From contig CM038922.1 of the NCBI GenBank assembly GCA_021904315.1, positions 310,001 through 374,000 on the forward strand: a stretch of 64,000 nt of DNA, in the 5' to 3' direction. Below the pieces are notes generated by a model. That model worked only from the letters and a program-made list of their open reading frames with translations. It ran no database searches and was not told the origin of the DNA. This DNA comes from Sphagnum magellanicum. Its lineage: Eukaryota > Streptophyta > Sphagnopsida > Sphagnales > Sphagnaceae. Below, one piece after another: positions 49,184-60,960 of this stretch. Position numbers and translations under genes: made by a program. Positions within the stretch are counted from its first letter, which is position 1, and each line of letters begins with the position of its first letter.

Positions 49184-49731
49184 CTAGTGGTAACCCTGTG
49201 CATAATGCATAGGTGTGTTATTTCAAGTTAATTCCCAAAGCGTTCCAGAGAGGGAGGGAAGGTCGGTCAGGTAGCGTTTTTGGCACTTGGATTTTGGAGT
49301 CCGTTGTGTAGTAGTAATTCGTCGATTAAGATGTCAGTCGACGTTCCAGATCCCGACACGTGGTTAATTAGTCACCCCAAGTACCCGTATCTTTCCCTCT
49401 ACCTAATAATGATTCTACAGGAAAAGCCGTAGTTTGGGACCTGGAAATTTACCAAAAGGAAAAAAGGTCGCAGTTTTAATTGGGACCTGAAAATTTACCA
49501 AAAGATTGAGCCGTAATCAGTTTTAATTAGGACCTAGGAAATTTACCAAAAGGATAAGCCGTAGTCAGTTTTAATTGGCACCTAAAAATGTACCAAAAGG
49601 AAAAGTCGCAGTCAGTTTTAATTAACACCTGGAAATTTTACCAAAAGGGTGCACTTTTGGGCGATTTCACAACAGTTATTGGAATCACTGTCACTGACTT
49701 ACTGACAGACTTGCTGAATTAATATATAAGA
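49184..49731 (-). mobile_element. Small non-autonomous Helitron, 548 bp
   Basis: On the minus strand it begins TCTTATATATTAATTCAGCA at 49731 and ends in a CCTATGC/GCACAGG-type hairpin, spacer and CTAG at 49187-49184. Host A precedes TC and host T follows CTAG, the standard Helitron A|T target. The 3' end matches the large Helitron at 25306 in sequence and spacing, so the latter's family is the likely source of its enzymes. It encodes nothing recognisable. The paralogous repeat at about 48860 shows the unoccupied target TATATTA|ATTCAAA. Confidence 0.88.
49436..49649. repeat. Tandem array of about 47 bp, 4.5 units, inside the small Helitron
   Basis: Units read GGGACCTGGAAATTTACCAA then AAGGA..AGCCG.AGTCAGTTTTAATT, with point variation and small indels. 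Confidence 0.85.
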
Positions 49732-49870
49732 TTTCAAACTAAATAAAAATTGACATTGACATAAATAATGATGAATTATTGAAAACCATACATGGGAACA
49801 TAAAAAAATAAAAATAAGAATTGATCATCACTTGTAGTGTGAAGCAATGCCAAGTGCAAGTTTATAATAA

Positions 49871-51832
49871 CAACACCAAGTGAACATTCCTAAAAAATGT
49901 GAGACCAAATGAAAAACTGCATTGTTCCATAGTCTCCTCCTTACCACATAGAGCTAATAAAGATGACAATTTCCAAAGATTCTATGCTAAACCCAAACCC
50001 AACGTAATTGTTCCTGAGCCAAAAGCACTTGTTCTTTTTTGGTTTTCTTGCTTGCAGTTGAAGCTTGAATGCATGTTTTGCATGGGCCCTTGTAATTGCA
50101 AATCTATTGACTTGTGCATTTCTAGGACTTTAATGGGGGTAAATTTCCTTTCAAAATCGTGGCCAAAACCACCATTTGTGAAATGCCATACAAATAATTA
50201 GATTAAATCTACATAAATCTAAAATATAAGAAACTCTTCCAGTCAAATTTAGTTCCATACAAAGTTGTAATAGCTTCATAGCCTTGTGGGCTATGTGTGA
50301 AAAAAATTGTAGCTAATGAAATTGTTCCAGTTGCTGCCTTTAATTGCTTTTAAGAGTTGCCTTATAAAACATATACTTAAAATATTGCATATCATTCACA
50401 TGAGGCCTGTGCAAAGGGAGGGGAGTGGAAATAGAGAAAGAAAGGCGATGGTAACTCCTATTCAAATTGTTAAAGGCGGATAGTATAAATCCAAGGGTGT
50501 AAAACCAAAAGCCGGTAATAGAAATCAGAGGGTGTAAAACCAAAGGTGGCAATAGAAATCCTAAATTGAACTACCAATGACATGCAACACAGTGTGTCTG
50601 TAAAACAGTCAAAGCCAAAAGTAGCTCAACCCACTACTACCATTTGACCAAGGATGGAGGATGTTTGCATCTTTTTAACTGTAACCAAATTCCCAATCTG
50701 AGGAAAATCAATGAGATTGAAAGAGATCGTTAGTACCTTCTATACGCCAAAGCTTTGTTGAATTGAAGCAATTATGTCAAAAATCATCCACTTGTTCATG
50801 CAACCAGTTGAAGATTTTGATCACCACAAAGATAAACTGATCTCCTCAGTGTCAATCACAGTAATGATTCCATGTTTTTGAAGTTGGAAGAATGCCTTTC
50901 CCATTGGCTCATCCTTCCCTCCTGCACCTAAACCTAACTACAGTGTCATGGCCTTTCCATACACCTAGTTCTTCCCATACACCGGACTACAACAAGGTGA
51001 TTGAACTATGCTCTATGTTACAAACTATAACCAATGTAACTGTGCTGGGGTAGCCAAATCAGTCAACAGTAAGTAGTAGTAGCTCTCTAGACCATGGAGG
51101 TGCTTTTCTACACCCTGGAAGAGCTGCATCAAAAGTGGTACCACAGTTACTTGGACAAGGATGTGTAAATTAAGTGAAGCAAACACAACCAATGTTTAAG
51201 ATTCGCTTCAATTATCCCTAGCCAATCAGAAGCATTGGACTTCATGCTTCCCAGTGAACAAAAAAAAACAGCCTCTGTTAAAGGACCAAAACAATGCACT
51301 TATGGGGCATCTGAAACATAGCTATACCGAACCAAAGGCTGGAGCAGAGATTGAAGACATTCAGCTCTGTCATCATGATACTGCATGGAAGAAGTTCGGC
51401 CAAAACAATGAAGTAGAAATTAGCACAGACAACTTAGGCACCTCAAGATAGTAACATACTGACTGTCTTTATCACAGGTTGTTGCAAAAAAAAGATTGTC
51501 CCAGTGGAACATTGTAATAATACAGAAGAATGAACACTATTGGGAGCCTGCCTACCCATTCACAATCCCACTATTGCCCCTGATAAACTTTGTCAAATGC
51601 CACAACTACATGGGTAGACCAGGACTGTGGCAAATAAACTCCCAGCCTCTCCCTCTCTCTTTGAAGGTCACTATGGAGCAGACCAAGACACTTGCTCTAG
51701 AACTCTCTTACAAACAAACCCCTCAGTACAGACAATGGCCAAGAAACCTGACCAGTTTAATTTTTGTACAACACAGCCACCCAGGGAGTGACAAGGTGTA
51801 GACCTTACGAGCTAAACTGGCATGTCACATGA
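49871..51832. other. Region downstream of SUD1, no gene recognised
   Basis: The part nearest 51832 is probably the SUD1 3' UTR. A 35-bp duplication with GGGTGTAAAACCAAA occurs at 50494-50561. Plus-strand frames such as 49899-50201 and 51496-51801 show no family similarity and no splice context. Confidence 0.55.
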
Positions 51833-54800
51833 TTATTGGCTGCCTGTAGTGGTTGACCCAATAACCACATGCCGCAACCGCAATGAGGTGCCTGCTACCC
51901 CCATCCTCTGCCCTGCTTCCATTTTCCCAGTGGCGATATTTGGATCTTTACAATCCTCCTGGATAAAGTTTTCATCTACTGCATCCTCTAGTTGAACTGC
52001 AGTGGCCTCACTATGAACCCCTGAGTTCGAGCCGGAAACCACAGATGCTTCTGATTCAACCTCATCTCTTGGCTCTTTTTCAACAGCACCTTTTGATGCA
52101 GCATCCAGACCTGCATATATCCATGGCATCAGAAAACAAGCTAATTTACCAGAAACTTGCCTGAGCTGTTGGAAAACTATTGCTCCAATTACCAGCTATA
52201 TTGCCGGGAACCCAGTGTTACACAACAAAGAACACTGGCCAAAGAGAAAATACCCACCTGAAATAGAATTTGGGGGCAGCTTTCCCTGGCCACCCACCCT
52301 CCTCCGCTCTCCAAAGTTGTGCAGCCGCCGACCAACCAAGTACCGATCATCACGGATGGAGTTGTGGAGGTCCAATAACCATTTATGTACCCGTTTTGTG
52401 CCATACCAGCAAAGCCCCAGAAACAGGGAACCCAACCATGCAAACCGATACACTGATGAATTGATGATAAGGGAATACCCAAAGAGAGGGAAGATTCCAC
52501 ACGCAAGAACATATGGTAAACACAGTGCTGTTAAAAGGTTTACCAGGACTGGGGCGATAATGGATGTGAACACCCACCAACCCTGGAGGTGAGAAAACCC
52601 ATCTGACCGCACTTGCTCAAACTTCACACGCCAAGAATCATCAACCATTGGCATCATCTGCCCAAGCATGACCTGTCCAGTCTCAATGTCATAGATTGTT
52701 ACCACCTTGCAATTCAAATGTACATTACGATGAAACTAGGTTTCTACGAGAAAGAAGAATAAGACCTCCCAGTACTTATGCAATAATGCCCAATCAGAAA
52801 TGTTTTAAGTATTGATGCAAACTACTCTGACAAGCCACTGCCACTTCACAAGTTGCACATGCAGAAACATTCCTGCCTAGTGTCAAATACATAGAGGAGT
52901 GAGATAGTACCAGTCTGGTCCAGATTTTCAGAAACACAAGTCCCAATGCCCAATCCTGGTAGAGGAGAAAGACTGGGCTCTCATCCACTGGTACCCGCAA
53001 AGGTACAACCACCACCAGCTCAAAGAGCAGGCCAATAAGCACAGGGACCAAAACAATCTGCAAATCACCCAAAATCCTTCATGATTAATATGTGATGGAC
53101 ATTTTCCTCACACATCAATCACAAACATGACAAAGTGGCACTTACTGTGCTTTACATTGTGAGAATCTGCAAATATCCCTTGTACAATCATTGCTAGACA
53201 TAGGAGCATAGCAAGATACCCTGCACAAGCATTAGAGGAAGACAAGGAAGGTCACAGAGAAAATGACACGCGTCAAGTAAGACTAAGCTCATGGGAAACT
53301 GAAATACAGACAGAAGCAACATGAGAGAAACAAATGACCCAGGACAAAAGCAAGAGCAATAATATCAACTTTGATTGATAATCAAAGCCACAAGACACTT
53401 AAACTTACTCTACTCTAGACCAGATTAAATGCTAACTCAGACACTAAACAGTTATAACCACAATCAGGGCCTTTGCTAGCAATCCTCACAAAGACACTTT
53501 AGTGAATAGGATACTGTCACAAGTACACACAAGATGCTGATGCAAGGAATGCATGGGGGCAGGAACAGGTCAGCTGTACTTACCCAAAGAGACAACAGCA
53601 CAACGCTCTTGAAGATTATTGAAGACCACTTAAGCACCTGCCTCAAGAGCACGCGTAAATCATGGGTCTGCAAATAATCTACAACATATCGCACTGCTGC
53701 AGTTGTAGCCCACAAGACATAGCAGCCAATGTTGAACGCATAAAGATCTGGCACCATGCCCACATTAAACCAATTTGTTCTTCAATCTCCATCAGAAAGC
53801 AACTGCTCTGCTTCATCTAAGAAAAAGTACTATATCATCAGAACACACACAATCACTGAAGGACTTACTTCATCTAAGAAAAAGTACTATATGAAGGACT
53901 TACTCTATTACTTTGAAGCATGCTGAAAAAGACAGACCTCTAATGTCCAGTGTCACAACTCAAATCTAATCTGTCAAGTGGATGACAAACAGTGAAGAGA
54001 CCTAGTGAACTGGTAACTCACCATTGCACTTGGCACCACGGGTAATTGGGAGCTGTGAAAAGGAAGCAAATATGGTCCGACCAAGGGAAATAGGCAGAAG
54101 CACCACAATTGAGTTGAAGGCTAGCAAAGTTATCCATGCACCAAACAACAGCAACAAAATTCGCATTGCAAACTTGTACCTGCTAAGAATAACAGCACTG
54201 TAAGCACCCTGGACTGCCCAATAACAAATTCTTGATTAACAGCAAGAGAAAAAAACTGTAATTGTGAATGAGGCAGGGTGCTTACTCGTCTGCCTCTGCC
54301 TCTCCTTCAGCTTCATAATCTGCATCATCCATCTCTTCATCATTGTCAGATGAAGTAGACCCATTTTGAGCATCTGCTGGACCAACAACTGGTACTTGTG
54401 CATGGTTTACCTCGCGCACTGGCCCGTGTGGCTGAACTTGTACACCCACCCTTCTCTGCTGGTCATGGTTGTTGTCAGCATTTGGCACCTCTGGTTCAGG
54501 AAGGAGAAACTCAGACAGGCCCAGGACCCATCCAGCTGTTGAAAACCAATAGGAAAGAACAGTTTTGATTGTTGCCCGTGGCCTGAAGTGCTCTACAGCA
54601 AAAGGAATGCAGATGTGAAACAAAAGCATGTCTGCAGGTATCTCTGTGAAAGGATCTGAGACCCTGCACAAAATTCCCAGCATTAGAAAACCTGTTTAGC
54701 ATATGAAGACAGATATAATGGTTTCTAACAATAGTGACTAACAACCAGTTGACTACCAAAAGAGGCCCGGCTGATTCAGCCAAAATAGATAACAGTTACT

Positions 54801-57800
54801 TAATCAAAAGATGAAATGAAAGACCCAAAACATGAGACACACAGCATTTTCAAAGTAATCACCTTATATCAAACGGAAACATGTGAGGTGCAATAGATAT
54901 GGCAAGCTGAACAGGCAAAAAGACCAACACAACAATGAGGCTCCCATAAACCACAACTGATAAAAGCACACGACGTGCATGCTTGTGTAGAGGGTCATCA
55001 ATGAGATCCCGAAATGGGTTATAATTCGGATCAGCAGGATCACGTAGAAAGTACAATACCCCTGGTCGTAGCACCTGCAAACAAAACCACACATTCCATT
55101 TGGTATACCAGAAGCTGGAAAATAAACAGAAATCACATCCCCATTATAAGGCAGTGAGGGTGTCCCTTGTCAAATGCATTAACAGAAAGATTGCATGGAG
55201 TGAAAACATATGGAGTACAAGCAGATGGAAGTAAAACTGAAATTACCTCACGCAGAAGGCTTACAAAGATGCTGATTTGTAACATGTACACAATCCCAAC
55301 AAGCCAGTGGAGTAAGGAACTAGTCAAAGGAGATGACCAGAAGAAGGCCACACGATGTGATATGGTGGCCTCCAGCATACCAAGGGTGCAAACATCAAGC
55401 CACCACCCACAAAGAAGTGGGAACACTCCTAGTTCAATCACCAACAAAAATGCCACTTTCACCATTGTTGCCATGTATCTCACACCAGCAATCATTTGCC
55501 GTGCCACTGATGGTGCAGCTTCAGCCATCGTGGTGACTCCATGGATGTGTCCAACAGTAATTGGCTGTCCACGAGTGTATCTAATAATAGCAATGAGGCA
55601 CAAATAGAAACTCAGTGCTAGGAGAATGACCCCATAGCCAACAGCCACTGTTGCAGCATCAGAAAGCTTTAATGCAGATACCATTGCTTCAGTTACTACA
55701 TCTATGGTATTTCCAACATCCCATAAGGGGCCACCAGAAGCACCAGCACTGATCCCAACTCCAACAATATGGTTTAGCATGGTGCTGTTGCCATCAAATA
55801 TTTCCCTCCTTGAGTTAACAAGGGTTGGATCAGCAGTTGATGCCATAGAGGCTGCATTTGACCCCAAGTCAGCTGTGGCCACCACAACCCTTGATGCTAT
55901 GGATAATACCAGACGACCAAGAGTGAAGGGAACCAGAGCCACCAGGCCCAGGAAGATTGCATTGCTAGCCAAAACCTGCACAGGTCAGAAACCAAATGCA
56001 TTGACAACAGCCTTCAAGTGCAAATCTTCAGCTACTACTCAATGGCAATCTCAGAAACTGAGAAACCTATAGCTATACTGGAATGACAGAGGGATCCACC
56101 AACCGTGATCGCATTCTCCAGCAGATGAAAAACAGGGCCTTGCATTCCCACAAGCTCATCAAAGGGCACATCTTCAGCACCATCAGCATCCTCAACTGCA
56201 TCAAACATCTGTTCTACATGAGCCTCCAACCTTGCTGCTTGCCTTTCCAGTTGTGCAGCTACATTTTCAGCGTTTCGTCTCAACAACTGACCAGCACCAG
56301 CTGCAAGACCCTGAGGTGGAGGCACGATGACCACTTCAACATTGTCACCACCTACTGGAGCTGGGGCTTGTATATCTACCCGTTGTCCAGCTGCTCCCCT
56401 ACCATGCCCATGTCGCCTACCCACCCTTCCACCATGCCCCCTATCTGCCCCTACCCCCTCTTCATCATGGTCACCATCCTGGGCACCTCCCACTTCTCCA
56501 AGATGCCTGAAATACTCTCGTAGTGAAGTAACAGCTAAAAAGATGAAGACAATTCCCGCTGACAACAGGAACCCATGAAGGCAGTCTGTAAGTAGCAGGC
56601 TAGGCACACACCGGCTAACAAAGAGCTGCTGCGCTTCGAGAAAGCTCCGGACAAAAGAGAACCTCCATATCCAGAATGTGGTAAAGGGGATGAATAGAAG
56701 CCAGACAGCAAGAACAAATGCTAGTCGTGCAAAATAGCGTGTACCCCGCCCTGCTTTAAGTGCCATACCCAGCACAAGCTCCTGAAAAGGGAGCCTGGCA
56801 GGGGTGTCATCTGCATAAACAGGAGAAAAGGCAAATGGATGTTTGCACACCTGCACACAGAGAGCCAATCTCAGTATCTTTACAGCTCAACATTAAAAGG
56901 TTGACTGCTCAGATTCATCATACATCACAGGACATGTTTCAGCACCAAAGAACAGGCACCAACTGATTTACAAGCCCCACACAAACAGCCATTGCAACTG
57001 TCTTGACCTCTTAAGGATGTAAGCTACTGACTAGTGTGATCCTCCTCATCTGTGCAGTTCCTGAGAATTCAAGGAGCCAGATTCTACCAGATGATTCAAG
57101 CTTCTCAGGAAAATATGTAATAATACTCATGATAATGCAGAAATCTCCATGCTCACAATTAAGCAAGTCAGGATGAGGTGAAAGAGGTTTCCTTAAAGTC
57201 AAAGAAAGACTTTCAAATAAGGACAATATGTGTGAATATTTAGTGCTATTGGACACAAGAAACAGTATATCCTCTGCATAACACACAAACAACTGAGGAA
57301 TGGTTTGAACATTCTTGGTCATCACCATTCCACAGCAACGTGTACTGCAAGGACCAGCTATCATAGCATCCCCACTGATTTCATCAACTCCCAGCGTCAA
57401 CATCATACATTGACAAACATACTGAGTTTCAGTCATAAGAAGAGGAAGCACACAGCCATAATGCTAGCTAGATCAACCCTAATGGCAGGGGTGTCTTATT
57501 AGGCCCTTTACTCACTTCTTTAATTGTACAGAATCTGTCATGGCCAATTCAAGTCACCCAGGCAGAGCAGATTGTGCACAATTAGCTCAAAACCTCCTGG
57601 CCTTTAACACGAGTGAGTGGGCAGTAGCCTGCTGATTCTGGCTCTCATCTTGACCCCAAGTTTGCCCTATCAGGCTCACCCAGGACCTTGCTGACAGCCA
57701 GAATCAGGAGGCTACTTCCCACTCTTTAATACAGAAAAGAAAATAGAAGGAGATTATCAAGAAAACCAAGAAGAAAAGGGGAACACAAAGAGAGGGAACA

Positions 57801-59263
57801 AACAAAAGGAAACAAAACAAGTAGCTTGTCACATGATGGCTCTGCCCATTTACCCAAGGGAGAGGATCGAACTAAAACTTCCATTTGAATGGATTTAGAA
57901 CTTCTCTTATGCATGCATGCACTTCGATGGGACACCTCTAAATGCCCATGCCATCAGATGCATAGCTGTCACCCGTTCAAGATTGAGCCAAAAATTTATC
58001 CCAAAATCCTGCACTGATGCATAGTCTCTTCCCTATGGGCAGAGCCAAAAATGGAAATAGAAAGAAAAAAGAGAAAGAATAAAGAAATCTTAAAGAGCAT
58101 GAGGCTTTGAATACAATGGGGGGCTTCAAAAAGCTCAAGGACAACACGGGCTTGATTCAAAAGCTTCCCACTCAAGATAGAAGCCCTAAAATAACAAGTG
58201 GAAAGATTCAAAACACAGAAATACCAACCAGAAATCTTACTTCATTCAAGGACAAAGTGGCCTTCAAAATGCTCCTCTGCTAAGCATAGAAGCACTTAAA
58301 ATAATCATTTTGTAGATTGCAAAGGAGGATATACAAAACTGATTTGCTTCTCTGCTTTAAGCACACCTTCAGTTCATTTACTAGAAAGATTGAACCCTAC
58401 AATTTTCCCTTCAGAACACTAGATCAAGCTCTCACTATCTGAGCTACAAAAGAGGTCTTGTGAACCTATTAATTTCTCACTATCAACAAAGCCAAAATCA
58501 GCAGAATGTGGAAAAAAGGAATCCACATGAGAACACTGAATCATGTGAATACCTGCCTATTTCTTGCTGAGAATGCCTTCACTAGAAGCCAAATCCACAA
58601 AAGTATAATTACCAACAAAGGGGGTAATTCTGATTATTTGTTAAAATCATGTGAAAAACATGATTGCCAAAAGTTCAAGGGTTTCTGCATTCAGTAAATC
58701 TCGGGGAGTGAGTGAACCAGTCCAAAAGGGTTTTTCCCCTGACAGGTGCAGGCAGAATTGGTCCATAAGGAAATCCTGAAAACGCAAAGTCTGCCAGGTA
58801 CACAAAGGCAACCAAATGTTGTTGTGCCTTTTGCTGGTCATAATGTGATATCCACAGGGTATCGCATCGAATTCTTAAGAATGAAAATTTTCTGATGCTG
58901 ATTTTGTAATGGAGACTGCTTCAACTGCAACTGAGATATACTGAAAAGCATCCCGAATCCCTAGCCACATACACACAAGAAGCGTACCTCACATTGCCGT
59001 GCATTGCTGTGATTAAGCCACTGCAACAGACACTCCTGGTGCACGTACTTGATGCTGCCACTGCACGCACAGGGATAGTAGAGCGGCGAGTCTTCTTCCC
59101 CGGTCATTCGACAGATCCGACACACATCCTCCTCATCATCAGCATCCGCCCCGTCGGCGGCGGCCATCATCATCATTTTCCGCTGCTTCCCCTTCTCCGC
59201 CGCGGCGGCCGCATCCTCCGCTCCATGCAAACTCCCCACGCTAATCCCCTCGTCCCTCTCCAT
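51833..59263 (-). CDS. SUD1: SUD1/CER9-type ER E3 ubiquitin ligase (DOA10/MARCH6 class), 10 exons
   Basis: Multi-pass ER-membrane RING-CH E3 ligase. In plants this class tunes HMG-CoA reductase activity and cuticular wax and ABA responses, and in yeast (Doa10) it drives ERAD. Exons: 58988-59263, 56104-56850, 55247-55975, 54863-55074, 54286-54663, 54022-54179, 53584-53747, 52911-53057, 52258-52672 and 51833-52110. They total 3504 bases (1167 aa) with all phases consistent, against roughly 1100 aa in Arabidopsis. The RING-CH ligands are C48, C51, C65, C67, H75, C78, C91 and C94, with the last on exon 2 (VCKHPF). Other landmarks are [22 protein letters not shown] sequence (here [18 protein letters not shown]), [43 protein letters not shown] and [19 protein letters not shown]. 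Several hydrophobic segments fit membrane spans. The start is the first ATG of the frame. Nothing looks broken. Confidence 0.92.
57615..57724. repeat. Hairpin-forming inverted repeat in SUD1 intron 1
   Basis: A 29-base arm at 57615-57643 (GAGTGGGCAGTAGCC start) pairs with 57696-57724 at 27 of 29 positions, around a 52-base loop. It could be a small MITE or a foldback RNA. TTTAACAC and TTTAATAC lie just outside either end, a possible decayed target duplication. Confidence 0.8.
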
Positions 59264-60690
59264 CACCGTCCTACCGAATACACTCCAGCACAGGGTTTCC
59301 AACCCCCCAGCAAACTCCAACCACCGCCAAAACGACTCAGAAACACAAAACTTCAAAAATCACCCACCTCTACTCGAACAACACACACACATACCCACAA
59401 TATCCGATTTCTCTTCCTCACGAGATGAACCGAAAGATCCTCTCCTCTCGAGTCAGTACCAGCACAGGGACACCGGATTCTTCCTCAAAGACTTTGCTCT
59501 GGGGTTTCCTACACCGCTTTCAAGTAAAAAAACCTAACGAAGAAGCGGTATAGCCTCTTGTTCTTTTAAGAAGTAACAAACGGCCACTGAGACGCACACC
59601 CAACAACAAGATGACGCAACAGAGTGCAGCAGATGGGGTGCCATAGATGAGCGGAAGAAGGACCACAACACTCTCTCATGTGTGGCAGAGCAGGGCAACA
59701 ACGTGAGCGATGTCGGTGACAATGGAATTAGGGTTTCGAGTTGAGAGAGACAGAGACAACATACCCGGAGAGACAGAAAGAGACACAGTGAACGGGTGTC
59801 ACTCCCCCTGGATTATACCCGTGCATCCCATGGCCAGAGTGAAGCAGCACCCACCACTGTACTTCTTTTTCTTTTTTTCTTCTTTTTTGGGCATCCTTGT
59901 GACAAGAAAAAAGTGGCGGTGCAAATGATGCGAAGGGCCTCTTTTTTTTTTTTGGGGGGGGGGGGGGGGGGAGGGGGGGGAACTGGGCTCAATCCAGTGC
60001 CCAAATCACCAAGGGGAAAAAAACCTAATTTTTTTTTTTTTTCCTGAAGTTGTATTATTTCCAGATGTATTGTTGAAATTTTTAACAACAAAAAAAATTT
60101 CAATCACCAAAATTTTGAGAAGGAAAGTAAAGAATCTCTGAGAATATTTTTTAATATATATATTTTTTGAACAGAATTAATTTATTATTCTACAACATGT
60201 GTTGAAGCCGCCCTTGTAATACAATAATTCCTAACTGCGCCAGCTCGATGAAATAAATAAATAAATAAATAATTTAGAAACACTTTGTCAAAATTTTAGA
60301 AAAAATAAACCCAAATCAAAACACAAGATAAATTTGAAACTTACTAGTGGGCTTAGCATAACTTAGAGATTATTATTAAAATTTTGAAATATTTGGATTG
60401 GGGTTGCATAAACCTTTTTTTCTTTCTTTTTAATATTAATTATTTCAATTATTTTCCTATCTGCCCTGCAGCCAATTTTGGCTAAGTCCTCTTGCCAACC
60501 CACCTACCTCATACATTTGGGGGGGAAAAAAAAACACTGCCCACCTTCACACTCTGAAGGATGGATGATAAGTGGTCAGGAAACAGTTTTCTATTGGTTT
60601 TCAGTTCCCTAGCTAGTTAACCATGGTGGTTAGCTTGGTTGCTTTTTAAAAACTGCACTCAATGGATGTTGTGCCAGCGGGTTTTGTTGT
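59264..60690. other. SUD1 5' region and flank
   Basis: Directly upstream of the SUD1 start the DNA is GC-richer and CT-rich on the gene strand, fitting a 5' UTR and promoter, but I could not fix a TATA box. Beyond about 59850 it is low-complexity DNA, with no other gene. Confidence 0.5.
59942..60042. repeat. Homopolymer cluster: T12, G18, G8, T14
   Basis: T12 (59942-59953) runs into G18 (59954-59971) and, after one A, G8. T14 follows at 60029-60042. Long mononucleotide runs like these are prone to sequencing and assembly length errors. Confidence 0.8.
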
Positions 60691-60960
60691 AGGGGAGGTT
60701 CCGTCCAAGTGTGTTCTCCTGAGGGAGGGGCACCCCAGGATGTTCCCAAACCTCAGGAGAACGCATGAGTATGGGAACCTCCCCTTACGTAAACAACCCT
60801 CTTTTTATTTCCTCGCGCCTTGCCTGTTTCATAGAAAAGAAATATTCCATGGCAACATGGGAACGTATAAAATTGGGCTCTGAGCATAACGCCCTAGTGT
60901 TCTTCTACTTGGGTGGATCCCTCAAAATACACATAGAAATAAAAAGGGAGTTGTTTACGT
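60691..60960. repeat. Adjacent pair of inverted repeats (foldback/MITE-like)
   Basis: Hairpin 1: AGGGGAGGTTCC..GTTCTCCTGAGG (60691-60724) pairs with CCTCAGGAGAACGCAT and GGGAACCTCCCCT (60751-60785). Hairpin 2 starts immediately after: ACGTAAACAACCCTCTTTTT (60787 on) pairs with the arm ending GAGTTGTTTACGT (60936-60960), 23 of 25 bases complementary. A plus-strand frame across the first hairpin is a by-product of the symmetry. Confidence 0.75.

Larger units (their letters stand above)
48700..49870. repeat. Two tandem copies of an AT-rich repeat, the second split by a Helitron
   Basis: Copy 1 (about 48700-48960) and copy 2 (about 48960-49183 plus 49732-49870) share TATATGGG.GATTTT, ACCAAC.AACATG.., TTTCATGTCCATGATATTTA and AATAATGATGAA.TATT.AAAACCATA. 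A third, more diverged copy is at 61340-61740. The uninterrupted copies supply the empty site for the Helitron insertion. Confidence 0.8.

Noticed and set aside
56083..56578. Plus-strand frames opposite SUD1 exon 2
   Set aside because: They are shadows of the GC-rich linker exon. The minus strand carries the conserved SUD1 protein in phase with its neighbours.
60662..60883. Plus-strand 73-codon frame near 60.7 kb
   Set aside because: It runs across an inverted repeat, so its residues reflect the hairpin; no family similarity.
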